Origin: Hymenobacter sp. 15J16-1T3B
GTDB lineage: Bacteria > Bacteroidota > Bacteroidia > Cytophagales > Hymenobacteraceae
NCBI RefSeq assembly: GCF_020711235.1
Contig: NZ_JAJFAV010000001.1
Coordinates: 620,001-684,000 of the forward strand
Length of the DNA: 64,000 bases
Direction: 5' to 3'
The translations under genes were made by a program, and so were the position numbers. The notes beneath the pieces are model-generated. The model was not told the origin of the DNA. It saw only the letters and a list, made by a program, of their open reading frames with translations, and did no database searches. Below, piece after piece: positions 7,622 through 16,213 of this stretch. Every line of letters starts with the position of its first letter. Position 1 is the stretch's first letter.

Positions 7622-10600
7622 ATGCGAAAATTTTTTCTGGGGCTGCTGATTTTCCTCGTGGTCCTCGTCGCAGCCGTGGCCCTGGCGCCGGTGCTCTTCA
7701 AGGACAAGCTCAAAACGGCGCTCGACAAGCAACTGGCCCAAAAGCTGGCGGCGCGGGTGGAGTATCAGCCCGACAACGTGAGCGTGAGTTTGCTGCGCAC
7801 TTTCCCCGACCTCGACCTGAGCATTGAGGAGTTGCGGGTGATTGGCAAGGACTCGTTTGCGCGGGACACGCTGGCCTATCTGCCCCGCCTCGACGTGGGC
7901 CTGGACCTGATGAGTGTCATCAGCGGCAATGAAATCAAGATCAATCAGGTGAACCTGGAGCGGCCCGACATTCATGCCCGGGTGCTCAAGAGCGGCCGCG
8001 CCAACTGGGACATTGTCATTTCCGACTCGGCGCTGGCTACCAAGGGCGTGGACACGACGGCCTCGCCCAAAATTGCCATCAAGGGCTGGAAAATCGACAA
8101 CGGACACATCCGGTATGAGGACCTGACGATTCCCTTCGGCATGGAGCTGCGCGGGGTGAATCACTCCGGCTCGGGCGACTTCGCGGAGGACGTGTTCGAC
8201 ATGAAATCGAACACCACCGCCGAGGCGCTGAGTATGGTGTACGACGGCACGACCTACATCGACCAGAAGAAGCTGACGGCCGACGTGACCATGGGTATGG
8301 ATCTGGCCAAGATGAACTTTACCTTCAAGGACAACCAAGTGCGGCTCAATGATTTCCCGTTCAGCTTTCAGGGTCAGATTGGGCTGCCGAATGCCACGGA
8401 CATCACCTACGACATGACGTTCAAGGCGCTGGAAACCGACTTCAAGAACATCCTGAGCTTGGTGCCGGGCGTGTTTACCAAGGACTTCCAAAACATCAAG
8501 ACGTCGGGCAAGGTGGCCTTCGACGGCTACTTCAAGGGCGTGCAGAACGCGGTGAAGATGCCGGGCTACGGGGTGAACCTGGTGGTGACGAACGGCATGT
8601 TTAAATACCCCAACCTGCCGCAAGCCGCCAAGAACATCAACGTGGACATGAAGGTGGACAACCCCTCGGGCTTCACCAACAACGTGATGGTGGACGTGAA
8701 GAAGTTTCACCTCGACCTAGGCACCAACCCGGTGGACGGCAACGTGCGCATCGACGGGCTGGAGCCGATGAAGGTGGACGGCCGCGTGAAGGCCAACGTG
8801 GACCTGGCCGAGGCTACCAAGGTGTACCCGGTGCCGGACATGGTGCTGCGCGGGCTGCTGTTCGTCGACGCCACGGCCAAGGGCACCTACTCCAAAACCC
8901 AGATGCCGGTAACACGGGCCGCGCTGCGCCTGACCAACGGCTACGTGAAGGCCAAGGCTTTCCCGGCGCCCATCGAGAACCTGACGGTGAACGGCACGGT
9001 GGTCAACACCACGGGGCAGGTGAATGACACCCGCATCGATATTCCGCAGTTCCGGATGCTGCTCGACGGGGAGCCGCTGGAAGGCCGCTTGGCGGCCCAG
9101 AACATAGCCAAGCCCATCTTCGATGCCAACGTGAAGGGCGTCATCGACCTGACCAAGATGACCAAGATCTTCCCGCTGGAGGGCATGACGGTGACCGGGC
9201 GTCTGAACGGCAACATCGCCGCCAAGGGCAGCATGGCCGACATCGAGGCGGAGCGCTACCAGAACATCGTGGCCTCGGGTACCGTCAACGCCCAGAACGT
9301 GACCTACAAGAGCGCCGACCTGCCGCAGGGCGTGAAGGTGACGCAGGCCACGGCCTCGTTTAACAACGCCAGCATTACCCTGCAGAACATGACGGGCTTT
9401 GTGGGTTCCTCGGACGTGCAGGCCTCGGGCGTCATCAGCAACTACATGGGCTACCTGTTTACCCCGGGCCAGCCCCTGCGCGGCACGCTGACCGTCAACT
9501 CCAAGCGCTTCAACGTGAACGAGTGGATGGTGGAACCCGACGGGCAGGCTTCGGCCGGGGCCAAGAAAGCTACCCAGGCCCCGGCTACGGCCTCGGCCGA
9601 CGGCGTGCTGCAGATTCCGAAGTTCTTCGACCTGAAGCTGAATGCCAACGCCGACCAGGTCATCTACGACAACCTGAAGCTCGACAACCTGAAGGGCGCG
9701 CTGACGGTGAAGGACGAGGCGGTGAGCATGAACGGGCTGACCTTTAACACCCTCGGCGGGCAGTTTGCCACCAACGGCAGCTACAACAGCCGCGACCTGC
9801 AGCACCCCAAGTTCAACTTCGGGCTGAACATCAAGAACCTGAACTTCCAGAACGCGTTTGCGGCCTTCCCTTCGGTGAAAAAGCTGCTGCCGCTGGCCCA
9901 GCAGGTGGAAGGCATCTTCGGCACCAACTTCACTGTGAGCGGGGAAATGGGCCAGGACATGATGCCGAACTACAGCACGCTGACCGGCAAGGGCCTGTTT
10001 GAAGTGGTGCGCGCCGCCGTGGGCACCTCACCGGTTATCAGCAAAATCAGCAACCTCACCCAGCTGCAGGAGTTGAAGAACTTCGCGGTGAACAACAAGG
10101 ACGTGGCGGCCGAAATGCTCAACGGCAACCTCATCGTGAAGCCTTTCGACTTCACCGTGGGCCAGATCAAGGCCACGGTGGGCGGCTCCTCGAATGTGGG
10201 TGGCACCGTGGACTACGTGATGGCGCTGGACGTGCCCACCGGCAAAGTGGGCAACGCGCTCAACGCCAAGCTTACCCAGCTGACCGGGGTGCAGGACATC
10301 AAGGGCACCGAGCGCGTGACCATGGGCCTGAAAATCGGCGGCTCCATCAGCAACCCGGATGTGCGCCTGACCACCGCCGGCACCAAGGCCCAGGCCAAGG
10401 ACCTGGCCAAGAGCTTGGTGACCAGCGTGGTGCAGAGCAAAGTGGACGACGCCAAGCTCAAGCTGGCCGCTAAGGCCCAGGTGGCCCAGGACAGCGCCCG
10501 CAAAGAGCTGGAAAAGAAGCAGCAGGAACTGCAGGCCAAGGCCGCCCAAGAGCTGGAGAAGAAGCGCCTGGAAGCCGAAGCCAAGCTCAAGCAGAAGGCC

Positions 10601-10708
10601 AAGGAAGGCCTCGGCAACCTGTTCGGCAAGCCCAAGAAGACGACGCAGCCGGCCCCCACGCCTACCCCGGCGCCGGCTGATACGGCCAAGGCGGCCAGCG
10701 GCAACTAA
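7622..10708 (+). CDS. AsmA family protein
   Basis: A 1028-residue protein with one N-terminal membrane anchor (residues about 4-24) and a long beta-rich periplasmic body. The N-terminal part (VEYQPDNVSVSLLRTFPDLDLSIEELRVIG) and the C-terminal GKGLFEVVRAAVGTSPVISKI / LTQLQELKNFAV region are AsmA-like. AsmA-like proteins are large bridge-like lipid transport or outer-membrane biogenesis factors. The last 110 residues form a lysine/glutamate/alanine coiled coil ending in a proline-threonine tail, an addition absent from many homologues. The gene is monocistronic: it is divergent from the porP/sprF gene and followed by a strong terminator. Confidence 0.9.
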   Translation: MRKFFLGLLIFLVVLVAAVALAPVLFKDKLKTALDKQLAQKLAARVEYQPDNVSVSLLRTFPDLDLSIEELRVIGKDSFARDTLAYLPRLDVGLDLMSVISGNEIKINQVNLERPDIHARVLKSGRANWDIVISDSALATKGVDTTASPKIAIKGWKIDNGHIRYEDLTIPFGMELRGVNHSGSGDFAEDVFDMKSNTTAEALSMVYDGTTYIDQKKLTADVTMGMDLAKMNFTFKDNQVRLNDFPFSFQGQIGLPNATDITYDMTFKALETDFKNILSLVPGVFTKDFQNIKTSGKVAFDGYFKGVQNAVKMPGYGVNLVVTNGMFKYPNLPQAAKNINVDMKVDNPSGFTNNVMVDVKKFHLDLGTNPVDGNVRIDGLEPMKVDGRVKANVDLAEATKVYPVPDMVLRGLLFVDATAKGTYSKTQMPVTRAALRLTNGYVKAKAFPAPIENLTVNGTVVNTTGQVNDTRIDIPQFRMLLDGEPLEGRLAAQNIAKPIFDANVKGVIDLTKMTKIFPLEGMTVTGRLNGNIAAKGSMADIEAERYQNIVASGTVNAQNVTYKSADLPQGVKVTQATASFNNASITLQNMTGFVGSSDVQASGVISNYMGYLFTPGQPLRGTLTVNSKRFNVNEWMVEPDGQASAGAKKATQAPATASADGVLQIPKFFDLKLNANADQVIYDNLKLDNLKGALTVKDEAVSMNGLTFNTLGGQFATNGSYNSRDLQHPKFNFGLNIKNLNFQNAFAAFPSVKKLLPLAQQVEGIFGTNFTVSGEMGQDMMPNYSTLTGKGLFEVVRAAVGTSPVISKISNLTQLQELKNFAVNNKDVAAEMLNGNLIVKPFDFTVGQIKATVGGSSNVGGTVDYVMALDVPTGKVGNALNAKLTQLTGVQDIKGTERVTMGLKIGGSISNPDVRLTTAGTKAQAKDLAKSLVTSVVQSKVDDAKLKLAAKAQVAQDSARKELEKKQQELQAKAAQELEKKRLEAEAKLKQKAKEGLGNLFGKPKKTTQPAPTPTPAPADTAKAASGN

Positions 10709-10718
10709 CCCGCCCCGA

Positions 10719-10783
10719 CCTCCAAACCCAAACCGCCCGCTGATGCCCTTACCCGGCGTCGGCGGGCGGTTTGGGTTTGGAGG
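10719..10783 (+). terminator. Long-stem terminator after the AsmA gene
   Basis: The arms at 10719-10740 and 10762-10783 form a perfect 22-bp stem (starting CCTCCAAACCCAAACCGC) around a 21-nt loop, 10 bases after the stop codon. Confidence 0.85.
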
Positions 10784-11054
10784 TGGCACAGGTGCCAGCA
10801 GCAAAGGCGCCGTTCCTAACTTAAACAGCTAACCGGCCGCACGAAGGCGAGTTGGGTGCGCTTGGTACGGTTGGGCTAATATTGAATTATATCGACAAAA
10901 CGGGATATTGACTAAAACTCAGGACTTGTTGGAATAGGTAAATAAAATAGGAGGTTAAAGGGTGTTTTTCTTGGTTTTATAATCCTTTTCACACCAAGTT
11001 GCGTACAGGGCGCGTTACCAGCGCTTTGCACTGAGCCTTTCTCTCCCCCACGTT
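10784..11054. other. AT-rich upstream region of the DUF4382 gene
   Basis: The 271 bases after the terminator are clearly poorer in GC than the neighbouring genes and hold no convincing open frame. The segment presumably carries the promoter of the lipoprotein gene at 11055, but I found no exact TAnnTTTG element in it. Confidence 0.5.
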
Positions 11055-11894
11055 ATGAAACCACTAGCTCTGTTTTCCCTGGCTGCCCTGACGGCCTTCG
11101 GCCTGGCCAGCTGCGGCAAGGACGACAACAAGTCCGGCGACGCCAAGCTGCAGATCCGCCTGACCGACGCCCCCGGCGACTTCCGCGCCGTGAGCCTCGA
11201 CGTGCAGCGCATTGAGCTGCACATTAACCCGGAAAACGACCCCAACGGCTGGCAGACGCTGCCCTTCACGCCCCAGGCCATCAACGTGCTGGACTACGTG
11301 AACGGCCGCTCGGCCCTGCTGGTGGATACCGACTTCGACCCGGGCACCCCGCAGGAAATTCGGCTAGTGCTCGGCCCGAACAACTTCGTGGTGGGCCGCG
11401 ACGGGCAGCAGTACGCCCTGAAAACGCCTAGCGGGCAGACCTCAGGCGTGAAGCTGCAGTTGCAGAACGTGACGCTGACTGCCGGTCAGACGTACCAGCT
11501 GCTGCTCGACTTCGACGTAGCCAAGTCCATCGTGGAGCGCGGCAACGGGAACGGCAACAACCCCAACGAGCGGTACCTGCTCAAGCCCGTCATCCGGGTG
11601 GTGGCCCAGGACCTGAATGGAGCCATTCGCGGCACCGTGTCGCCGGCCGCGGCCTTGCCCCAGGTGCTGGCCATCCGCACGAGCATCACCCGGGCCGATA
11701 CCTTCAGCACCATGGCCGACGCGGGCGGGGCTTATCAACTGCTGAGCCTGCCGGCTGGTACTTACACCGTGAAGTATTTCCCGACTACCTCGGCGCCGAG
11801 CGGGCAGAACCGCTACCAAGACGCCACCCGAACCGGCGTCGGGGTAACCAACAACGCAACGACGGTCATCGAAAACGTGAACCTGCAGCCCTAA
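11055..11894 (+). CDS. DUF4382 lipoprotein with carboxypeptidase-regulatory-like domain
   Basis: This 279-residue protein has a lipoprotein signal ending LASC (C20). The DUF4382 domain (about 30-185) opens with LQIRLTDAPGDFRAVSLDVQ, a hallmark of the family. The C-terminal part (about 200-279) resembles a carboxypeptidase-regulatory/CnaB-type beta sandwich (GAIRGTVSPAAALPQV, GAYQLLSLPAGTYTVKY). It is a surface or periplasmic lipoprotein of unknown function and is transcribed alone. Domain recognition is firm; no enzymatic site is visible. Confidence 0.9.
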   Translation: MKPLALFSLAALTAFGLASCGKDDNKSGDAKLQIRLTDAPGDFRAVSLDVQRIELHINPENDPNGWQTLPFTPQAINVLDYVNGRSALLVDTDFDPGTPQEIRLVLGPNNFVVGRDGQQYALKTPSGQTSGVKLQLQNVTLTAGQTYQLLLDFDVAKSIVERGNGNGNNPNERYLLKPVIRVVAQDLNGAIRGTVSPAAALPQVLAIRTSITRADTFSTMADAGGAYQLLSLPAGTYTVKYFPTTSAPSGQNRYQDATRTGVGVTNNATTVIENVNLQP

Positions 11895-11928
11895 GCAGGT
11901 GCTGGTCAGTCGCCAGCAGCGGCCCCCA

Positions 11929-12147
11929 TCATTGCGAGCGAAGCAAAGGTCGACGTAGTCAAGCGCGGCACCCGCAGGAAGGCGTAGCCAATCGTTCCGC
12001 TCGCGGCAAGACGGCTTAACTGACAGAAACCAAAAACAGCCCCGCCCGAAACCGGTAACTCTGGTTTCGGGCGGGGCTGTTTTCGGGTAGCAAGGATTGG
12101 AGCGGCGCTACTGGAGGAAGGGTTGCTTCGGCTACGCCTCGCAACGA
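11929..12147. repeat. Repeat-terminator-repeat unit, CATTGCGAGCG family
   Basis: The outer left arm at 11929-11948 (TCATTGCGAGCGAAGCAA) faces an imperfect reverse-complement arm at 12123-12147. Between them sits a unique terminator at 12034-12082. The same family with the same layout occurs at 15756-15925. The gap lies between the convergent DUF4382 and inositol monophosphatase genes and holds no gene. Confidence 0.8.
12034..12082. terminator. Bidirectional terminator, 20-bp perfect stem
   Basis: The arms 12034-12053 and 12063-12082 (AAACAGCCCCGCCCGAAACC and complement) enclose a 9-nt loop. It serves both convergent genes. Confidence 0.9.
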
Positions 12148-12204
12148 CTACGGGGTGAACCGGCGCAGCTTCCTCGCCATGACGGCCAGTGAGTCGCGGC
12201 AGGC

Positions 12205-13002
12205 TTACGACCAGAACTGCCGCACGATGTTCTGCATTTCGTCGTGCACGTGGCCGTTGCTGGCAATGATTTCGCGGTTGAACACCGGGTCGCCGTCTTC
12301 CAGGAACTGCGTGACGCGGCCGCCGGCCTCGCGCACCAGCAGCACGCCCGCGGCCACATCGTAGGAGTTGATGTTGAACTCGAAGAACGCCTCGAAGCGG
12401 CCGGCGGCTACCCAGGCCAGGTCGATGGCGGCCGAGCCCACGCGGCGCACGCCGTTGGTTTCGCGCATAAACTCCTTTAGCATGCCCAGGTAGGGGTCGA
12501 TGCGGTTGAAGTTGCTGTACGGGAAGCCGGTGGCCACGAGCGACTTGCTGAGCGTGGGCGCGTCCGACACGCGGATGGGCTTCTCGTTGGCAAAGGCCCC
12601 GCCGCCGCGCACGGCCCGGAAGGTTTCGTCCTGGTTGATTTCGTACACCACACCGATGACCAGCTCCTGGCCCTGCATCAGCGCAATGCTGACGGAGTAC
12701 ACGGGCAGGCCGTGGATGAAGTTGGTGGTGCCGTCGAGCGGGTCGATGATCCAAGTAAATTCCTCGCTGCGGTTGGGGGCGCCGGCGGTGCCTTCCTCGG
12801 TGATGAAACCGGCCTCGGGCAATAGCTCGCGCAGCCCGGCCACCACGATGCGCTCCGACTCCTGGTCGACGTACGAGACCATGTCGTGCAGGCCCTTGTT
12901 CTCGACGCGGCCGCGGTCGAAGTTGGCCGCCTCCTGGCGAATGAACTGGCCGGCCCGGCGGGCTACCTCGGCTACCTGGTGGCTGAGTTGGGTAAGGTCC
13001 AT
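12205..13002 (-). CDS. Inositol monophosphatase family protein
   Basis: A 265-residue member of the Mg-dependent, Li-sensitive phosphatase family. Metal ligands are visible in ITEEGTAG (E69/E70), in WIIDPLDGTTNFIHGLPVYS (D87 and D90) and in the C-terminal SYDVAAGVLLVREAGG. The ATG at 13002 (MDLTQLSHQ) is chosen over an upstream frame extension to 13146, which overlaps the preceding gene. Likely substrates are inositol phosphates or related sugar phosphates; some homologues (SuhB) also act on rRNA processing. The preceding gene ends one base before this start, so the two form an operon. Confidence 0.93.
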   Translation of the reverse strand: MDLTQLSHQVAEVARRAGQFIRQEAANFDRGRVENKGLHDMVSYVDQESERIVVAGLRELLPEAGFITEEGTAGAPNRSEEFTWIIDPLDGTTNFIHGLPVYSVSIALMQGQELVIGVVYEINQDETFRAVRGGGAFANEKPIRVSDAPTLSKSLVATGFPYSNFNRIDPYLGMLKEFMRETNGVRRVGSAAIDLAWVAAGRFEAFFEFNINSYDVAAGVLLVREAGGRVTQFLEDGDPVFNREIIASNGHVHDEMQNIVRQFWS

Positions 13003-13003
13003 A

Positions 13004-13351
13004 TCAGAATTGTTCGGGGTGAAAGTCCACCCATTCGTTGTTGACAAGCGTTTCGAAGTGACCCTGCTGCGGCTGGCCCTCGGCACAGCCCTTGATGCGG
13101 ACTGGCGCAATCCAGTCCTGCTGGCAGTGCTCCAGCGGATCGGCAATGGCTTGCCAATCGGCGGGCGCCACGCCGTATTCCGCGTGCGCTACCTCTTCGG
13201 CGGCGGCTACGGTTTCGTACCACTGGTCCCAGCGGCCACCAGCATCCTCCAGCGTATCGAAGCCGAACAAGTAAACCCCGTCCGCGCCGTCGTGAATCAT
13301 GAGCCGCACGGCATCGGAAGTCGGCTGAGGCACTCGGGCTATCTGACGCAT
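13004..13351 (-). CDS. Small conserved hypothetical protein
   Basis: A 115-residue soluble protein beginning MRQIARVPQPTSDAVRLMIH; the longer open frame to 13885 runs antisense-like through lnt and is not credible. It is rich in tryptophan and acidic residues (GRWDQWYETVAAAEEVAHAE) and has no signal peptide. I do not recognise the family. Its stop is one base from the inositol monophosphatase start and its own start is 20 bases after the lnt stop, so it sits in the middle of a tight minus-strand operon. Confidence 0.7.
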   Translation of the reverse strand: MRQIARVPQPTSDAVRLMIHDGADGVYLFGFDTLEDAGGRWDQWYETVAAAEEVAHAEYGVAPADWQAIADPLEHCQQDWIAPVRIKGCAEGQPQQGHFETLVNNEWVDFHPEQF

Positions 13352-13371
13352 GGCAGTAGGGCTTGCAGAAC

Positions 13372-15057
13372 TTACTTCACGAAGCGGCGCAGCAGCACCC
13401 AGCCCAGCAGCAGCACGGCCAGGACCTGGGCGGCCAGGCCCAGCAATTCGCCGTGGCGGGTGTAGAAGGTCAGCTCGTCGTTGAGGTGCACCACGTAGCG
13501 GCTGCCGGCCTGCGTCCACCAGCCGGTCTGTTGCACGATGTCGCCGCGCTGGTTGACGAAGGCCGACACGCCGGTGTTGGCGGCGCGGGCAATGTCGCGG
13601 CGCGTTTCGATGGCGCGCAGGCGGCCGTAGAGCAGGTGCTGCTTGTAGCCGGGCGAGTCGCTCCACCAGCCGTCGTTGGTGATGATGCCGATGAGCGTGG
13701 CCCCGCGGCGCACGTACTCGCTCACGTAGTCGGAGTAAATGGACTCGTAGCAGATAACCGGGGCCACGCGCAGGGCGGTGTCGGTGGCGGCCGAGCGGCT
13801 GCTGAATACGGTGCGCGCGTCCTGGCTGCCGTAGGAGCCCACCACGCCGCCGAGGTTGATGGTGCCCAGCGCGGCGTCGAGCCACACGGGCACTTTCTCC
13901 ACTCCCGGCACCAGCTTCGACTTGTGGTAGACCTCCAGCGGTCCGGTGGCGCCGTCGACGTGCAGGGCCGCGTTGTAGATGTCGTAGTAGCCCATGTCGT
14001 CGCGGTAGCGGGCGGTTTTGGAGGCCTGCTCCTTGCTCGGGTAGGTGCCCACCGAGGTCATGCCCGACAACAGCCGCAGCCCGGGGTGCGCCGCCAGCAG
14101 CTGCCGGATACGAATCACGTCGGGGTGTACTTCCAGCTGGCTTTCCCAGTGCACGGTTTCCAGCGAGGTTTCGGGCCAGAGCACCAGCTTGGTCTGGGGC
14201 GTGACGAAGCGCTCCGTAATCGTAACCATCCGCTCACGCTGGGCCTCGGGGGTGATGTAACGGGCCGAGCCGGAAAACTTTTCCTCGAACGGGTCGATGT
14301 TGGGCTGCACCACCACCACTTCGGCTGCCGGGCCCTTTTCCTGCCAGCGGCTGCCGATGACAAACGAGAGCAGCAGCGGCAGCGCGGCGGCCAGGACGGG
14401 CAGCAGCCAGCGCATGACCACAGGCCGGGCAGCCAGCGCCACCACACCGGGCTGCTCGGCGCGCTCCGAGGCGCCAAAAGCCGCCCAAAAGACGGCCAAG
14501 TTGGTCAGCAGCACCCACACCGAGCCGCCGAGCTGCCCGGTGTACTCGTACCACTGCACCCAGCCGGGCACGGCCGCGAAGCCGTTGCCGAGCGTGAGCC
14601 AGGGCCACGACAAATCCCAGGTCAGGTGCAGCTGCTCGAAGGCCAGCCAGTACACCACAAACGCGAGGTAGCCCAGCGCCGGCCCCGCGAGGCGGCGCGT
14701 GTGCCAGAAGGCCAGCAGCGGCAGGCTTTGCAGGGCGGCGTTGAGAATGTTGGCCGCAATGCCGCCGCCCACGGTGCTGTAGGCCACCCAGTAGGTGGTC
14801 AGCACGTTCCAGAGCAGCAGGTAAAGGTAGGCCCAGCGCCAGAAGCGGCCGCCGCTGGCGCCCTGGGCGCGCAGCACCTGGGCCAGCCGCAGCAGCGGCA
14901 CGAGCCCTAGCAGCAAGAGCAGCGGCGCGGGGGCCGGGTGCACCGGCCAGCCCGCCCACAGCAGCACGGGCCCCAGCAGCGTCAGCAGCCAGGGCTTATT
15001 CGCGAAGTCCTTGAACGACAATGACAATTTCTCCTTTAATGGTGGCGCGGCGCCCAA
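13372..15057 (-). CDS. lnt: Apolipoprotein N-acyltransferase
   Basis: A 561-residue enzyme that adds the third acyl chain to lipoproteins at the inner membrane. The N-terminal half holds about six membrane segments; the periplasmic nitrilase-like domain carries the catalytic residues in LWPETSLE (Glu), VYHKSKLVPGVEKVP (Lys and second Glu) and APVICYESIY (Cys). The ATG at 15057 lies inside rsmI. A TTG at residue 11 (LSLSFKDFANKPW) is preceded by AAGGAG and would shorten the overlap; either start is possible. Many lipoproteins in this window are plausible substrates. Confidence 0.93.
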   Translation of the reverse strand: MGAAPPLKEKLSLSFKDFANKPWLLTLLGPVLLWAGWPVHPAPAPLLLLLGLVPLLRLAQVLRAQGASGGRFWRWAYLYLLLWNVLTTYWVAYSTVGGGIAANILNAALQSLPLLAFWHTRRLAGPALGYLAFVVYWLAFEQLHLTWDLSWPWLTLGNGFAAVPGWVQWYEYTGQLGGSVWVLLTNLAVFWAAFGASERAEQPGVVALAARPVVMRWLLPVLAAALPLLLSFVIGSRWQEKGPAAEVVVVQPNIDPFEEKFSGSARYITPEAQRERMVTITERFVTPQTKLVLWPETSLETVHWESQLEVHPDVIRIRQLLAAHPGLRLLSGMTSVGTYPSKEQASKTARYRDDMGYYDIYNAALHVDGATGPLEVYHKSKLVPGVEKVPVWLDAALGTINLGGVVGSYGSQDARTVFSSRSAATDTALRVAPVICYESIYSDYVSEYVRRGATLIGIITNDGWWSDSPGYKQHLLYGRLRAIETRRDIARAANTGVSAFVNQRGDIVQQTGWWTQAGSRYVVHLNDELTFYTRHGELLGLAAQVLAVLLLGWVLLRRFVK

Positions 15058-15694
15058 ACTCTTGCGCCAGCGCGGCCAAGGAGTCGGTTACCGTTTCTTC
15101 AAACAACTTGGTCAGCTCCCGGCTCACCGAGGCCGGCCGCTCGGGGCCCAGCGCCTCCGCCAGCTGCTCCAGCGTCTTCACGATGCGGTGCGGCGACTCG
15201 TAGAAAATCATCGTCCGCTCCTCGGCGGCCAGCTCGCGCAGGCGCGTTTGCCGGCCCTTCTTCACCGGCAGAAAGCCCTCGAAGGTAAACCGCTCGGCGC
15301 CGAAGCCCGACTTGAGCAGGGCCGGCACGAAAGCGGTGGCGCCGGGCAGGCACTCCACTTTCAAGCCTTTGGCCAGCGCTTCCCGCACCAACAGGAAACC
15401 CGGGTCCGAAATTCCGGGCGTGCCCGCGTCCGACACCAGCGCCATCCGCTCGCCTTTTTCCAGGCGGTCGAGCACGCGCTGCACGGTTTGGTGCTCGTTG
15501 TGCAGGTGGTAGCTGAGCATGGGCTTTTTGATGCCCAGGTGCTGCAGCAGGCGGCCGCTGGTGCGCGTGTCCTCGGCCAGCACCACGTCCACCTCGCCCA
15601 GCACGCGGATGGCCCGCAGGGTAATGTCCTCCAGGTTGCCGATGGGCGTGGGCACGAGGTATAGGGCGGTGGGCTCGGGAGTGGCAGTTGACAT
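14996..15694 (-). CDS. rsmI: 16S rRNA 2'-O-ribose C1402 methyltransferase
   Basis: A 232-residue tetrapyrrole-methylase-fold enzyme that uses SAM to modify C1402 in the decoding centre. Family motifs are LVPTPIGNLEDITLRAI, EDTRTSGRLLQHLGI, LVSDAGTPGISDPG, EGFLPVKKGRQTRL and FYESPHRIVKTL. The open frame reaches 15811, but that extension is translated repeat DNA. ATG 15694 lies five bases after a perfect TACCTTTG -7 element, which fixes the start and suggests a leaderless transcript. The 3' end overlaps lnt by 62 bp, or about 32 bp if lnt uses the TTG. Confidence 0.94.
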   Translation of the reverse strand: MSTATPEPTALYLVPTPIGNLEDITLRAIRVLGEVDVVLAEDTRTSGRLLQHLGIKKPMLSYHLHNEHQTVQRVLDRLEKGERMALVSDAGTPGISDPGFLLVREALAKGLKVECLPGATAFVPALLKSGFGAERFTFEGFLPVKKGRQTRLRELAAEERTMIFYESPHRIVKTLEQLAEALGPERPASVSRELTKLFEETVTDSLAALAQEFGRRATIKGEIVIVVQGLRE

Positions 15695-15699
15695 AATAA

Positions 15700-15707
15700 C
15701 AAAGGTA
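15700..15707 (-). promoter_or_regulatory. -7 promoter element TACCTTTG of rsmI
   Basis: The minus strand reads TACCTTTG, an exact match to the Bacteroidota TAnnTTTG element, with TTATT before the ATG. Transcription would begin at or within a few bases of the start codon. Confidence 0.65.
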
Positions 15708-15755
15708 GACCGCGGAGAGGAACGAAGGGCGGCGCAGCATGCGGTGGCACCAGTT

Positions 15756-15925
15756 GTCATTGCGAGGACGAAGGACGAAGCAATCCTTGCTCTCGTGGTA
15801 CGACCCCACAACTAGCTTCGCCCAAAACCAACATCTGCGGTTTTGGGCGAAGCTGTTTTTCGGTTTGGGCTTTTGGTGCCGTGGTGCCGCCAGAGAAAGG
15901 ATTGCTTCGCTCTGCTCGCAATGAC
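15756..15925. repeat. Repeat-terminator-repeat unit, CATTGCGAG family, second copy
   Basis: The arms at 15756-15788 (GTCATTGCGAGGACGAAGGA...) and 15897-15925 (AAGGATTGCTTCGCTCTGCT...) are imperfect reverse complements. They enclose a unique 16-bp-stem hairpin. The element fills the gap between rsmI and the pterin dehydratase gene. Confidence 0.82.
15814..15861 (+). terminator. Hairpin inside the second CATTGCGAG unit
   Basis: The arms 15814-15829 and 15839-15854 (AGCTTCGCCCAAAACC and complement) form a perfect stem followed on the plus strand by GTTTTT. Both flanking genes are on the minus strand, where the T run is weak. The stronger termination would therefore act on antisense transcripts. 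Confidence 0.6.
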
Positions 15926-15936
15926 GACCGAACCAT

Positions 15937-16197
15937 CTAATTGGCCACCACCTGCCCGCCGTACTCCGCTGCCAGCTTGTCGATGGACTCGGCCAGCTTA
16001 TGGTCGCGCGCCGTCACGGTGTTGCCCGCGTCGTGGGTGCGCAGCCGAAACTCCACGGTGTTGTACTCGTTGGCCCACCAGGGATGATGGTCCTGGTACT
16101 CGGCTTCCTCGGCCACATCGGTCATGAAGCTAAAGGCGGCCTGAAAGTCCTTGAAGCGGAAAGTGCGGCGCAGGGAGTTGTCGGTTTCGGTCCACAT
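15937..16197 (-). CDS. 4a-hydroxytetrahydrobiopterin dehydratase (PCD)
   Basis: An 86-residue protein matching pterin-4a-carbinolamine dehydratase in length and motif. FKDFQAAFSFMTDVAEEAEY is followed by the catalytic-site block DHHPWWANEYNTVEFRLRTH, with the two adjacent histidines and the THDAGNTVTARDHKLA segment of the family. The enzyme recycles the pterin cofactor of aromatic amino acid hydroxylases, though many bacteria carry it without such a hydroxylase. The start is 16 bases after the stop of the NADAR gene, so the two form an operon. Confidence 0.94.
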   Translation of the reverse strand: MWTETDNSLRRTFRFKDFQAAFSFMTDVAEEAEYQDHHPWWANEYNTVEFRLRTHDAGNTVTARDHKLAESIDKLAAEYGGQVVAN

Positions 16198-16213
16198 GGG
16201 GCAAAAAGTGAAA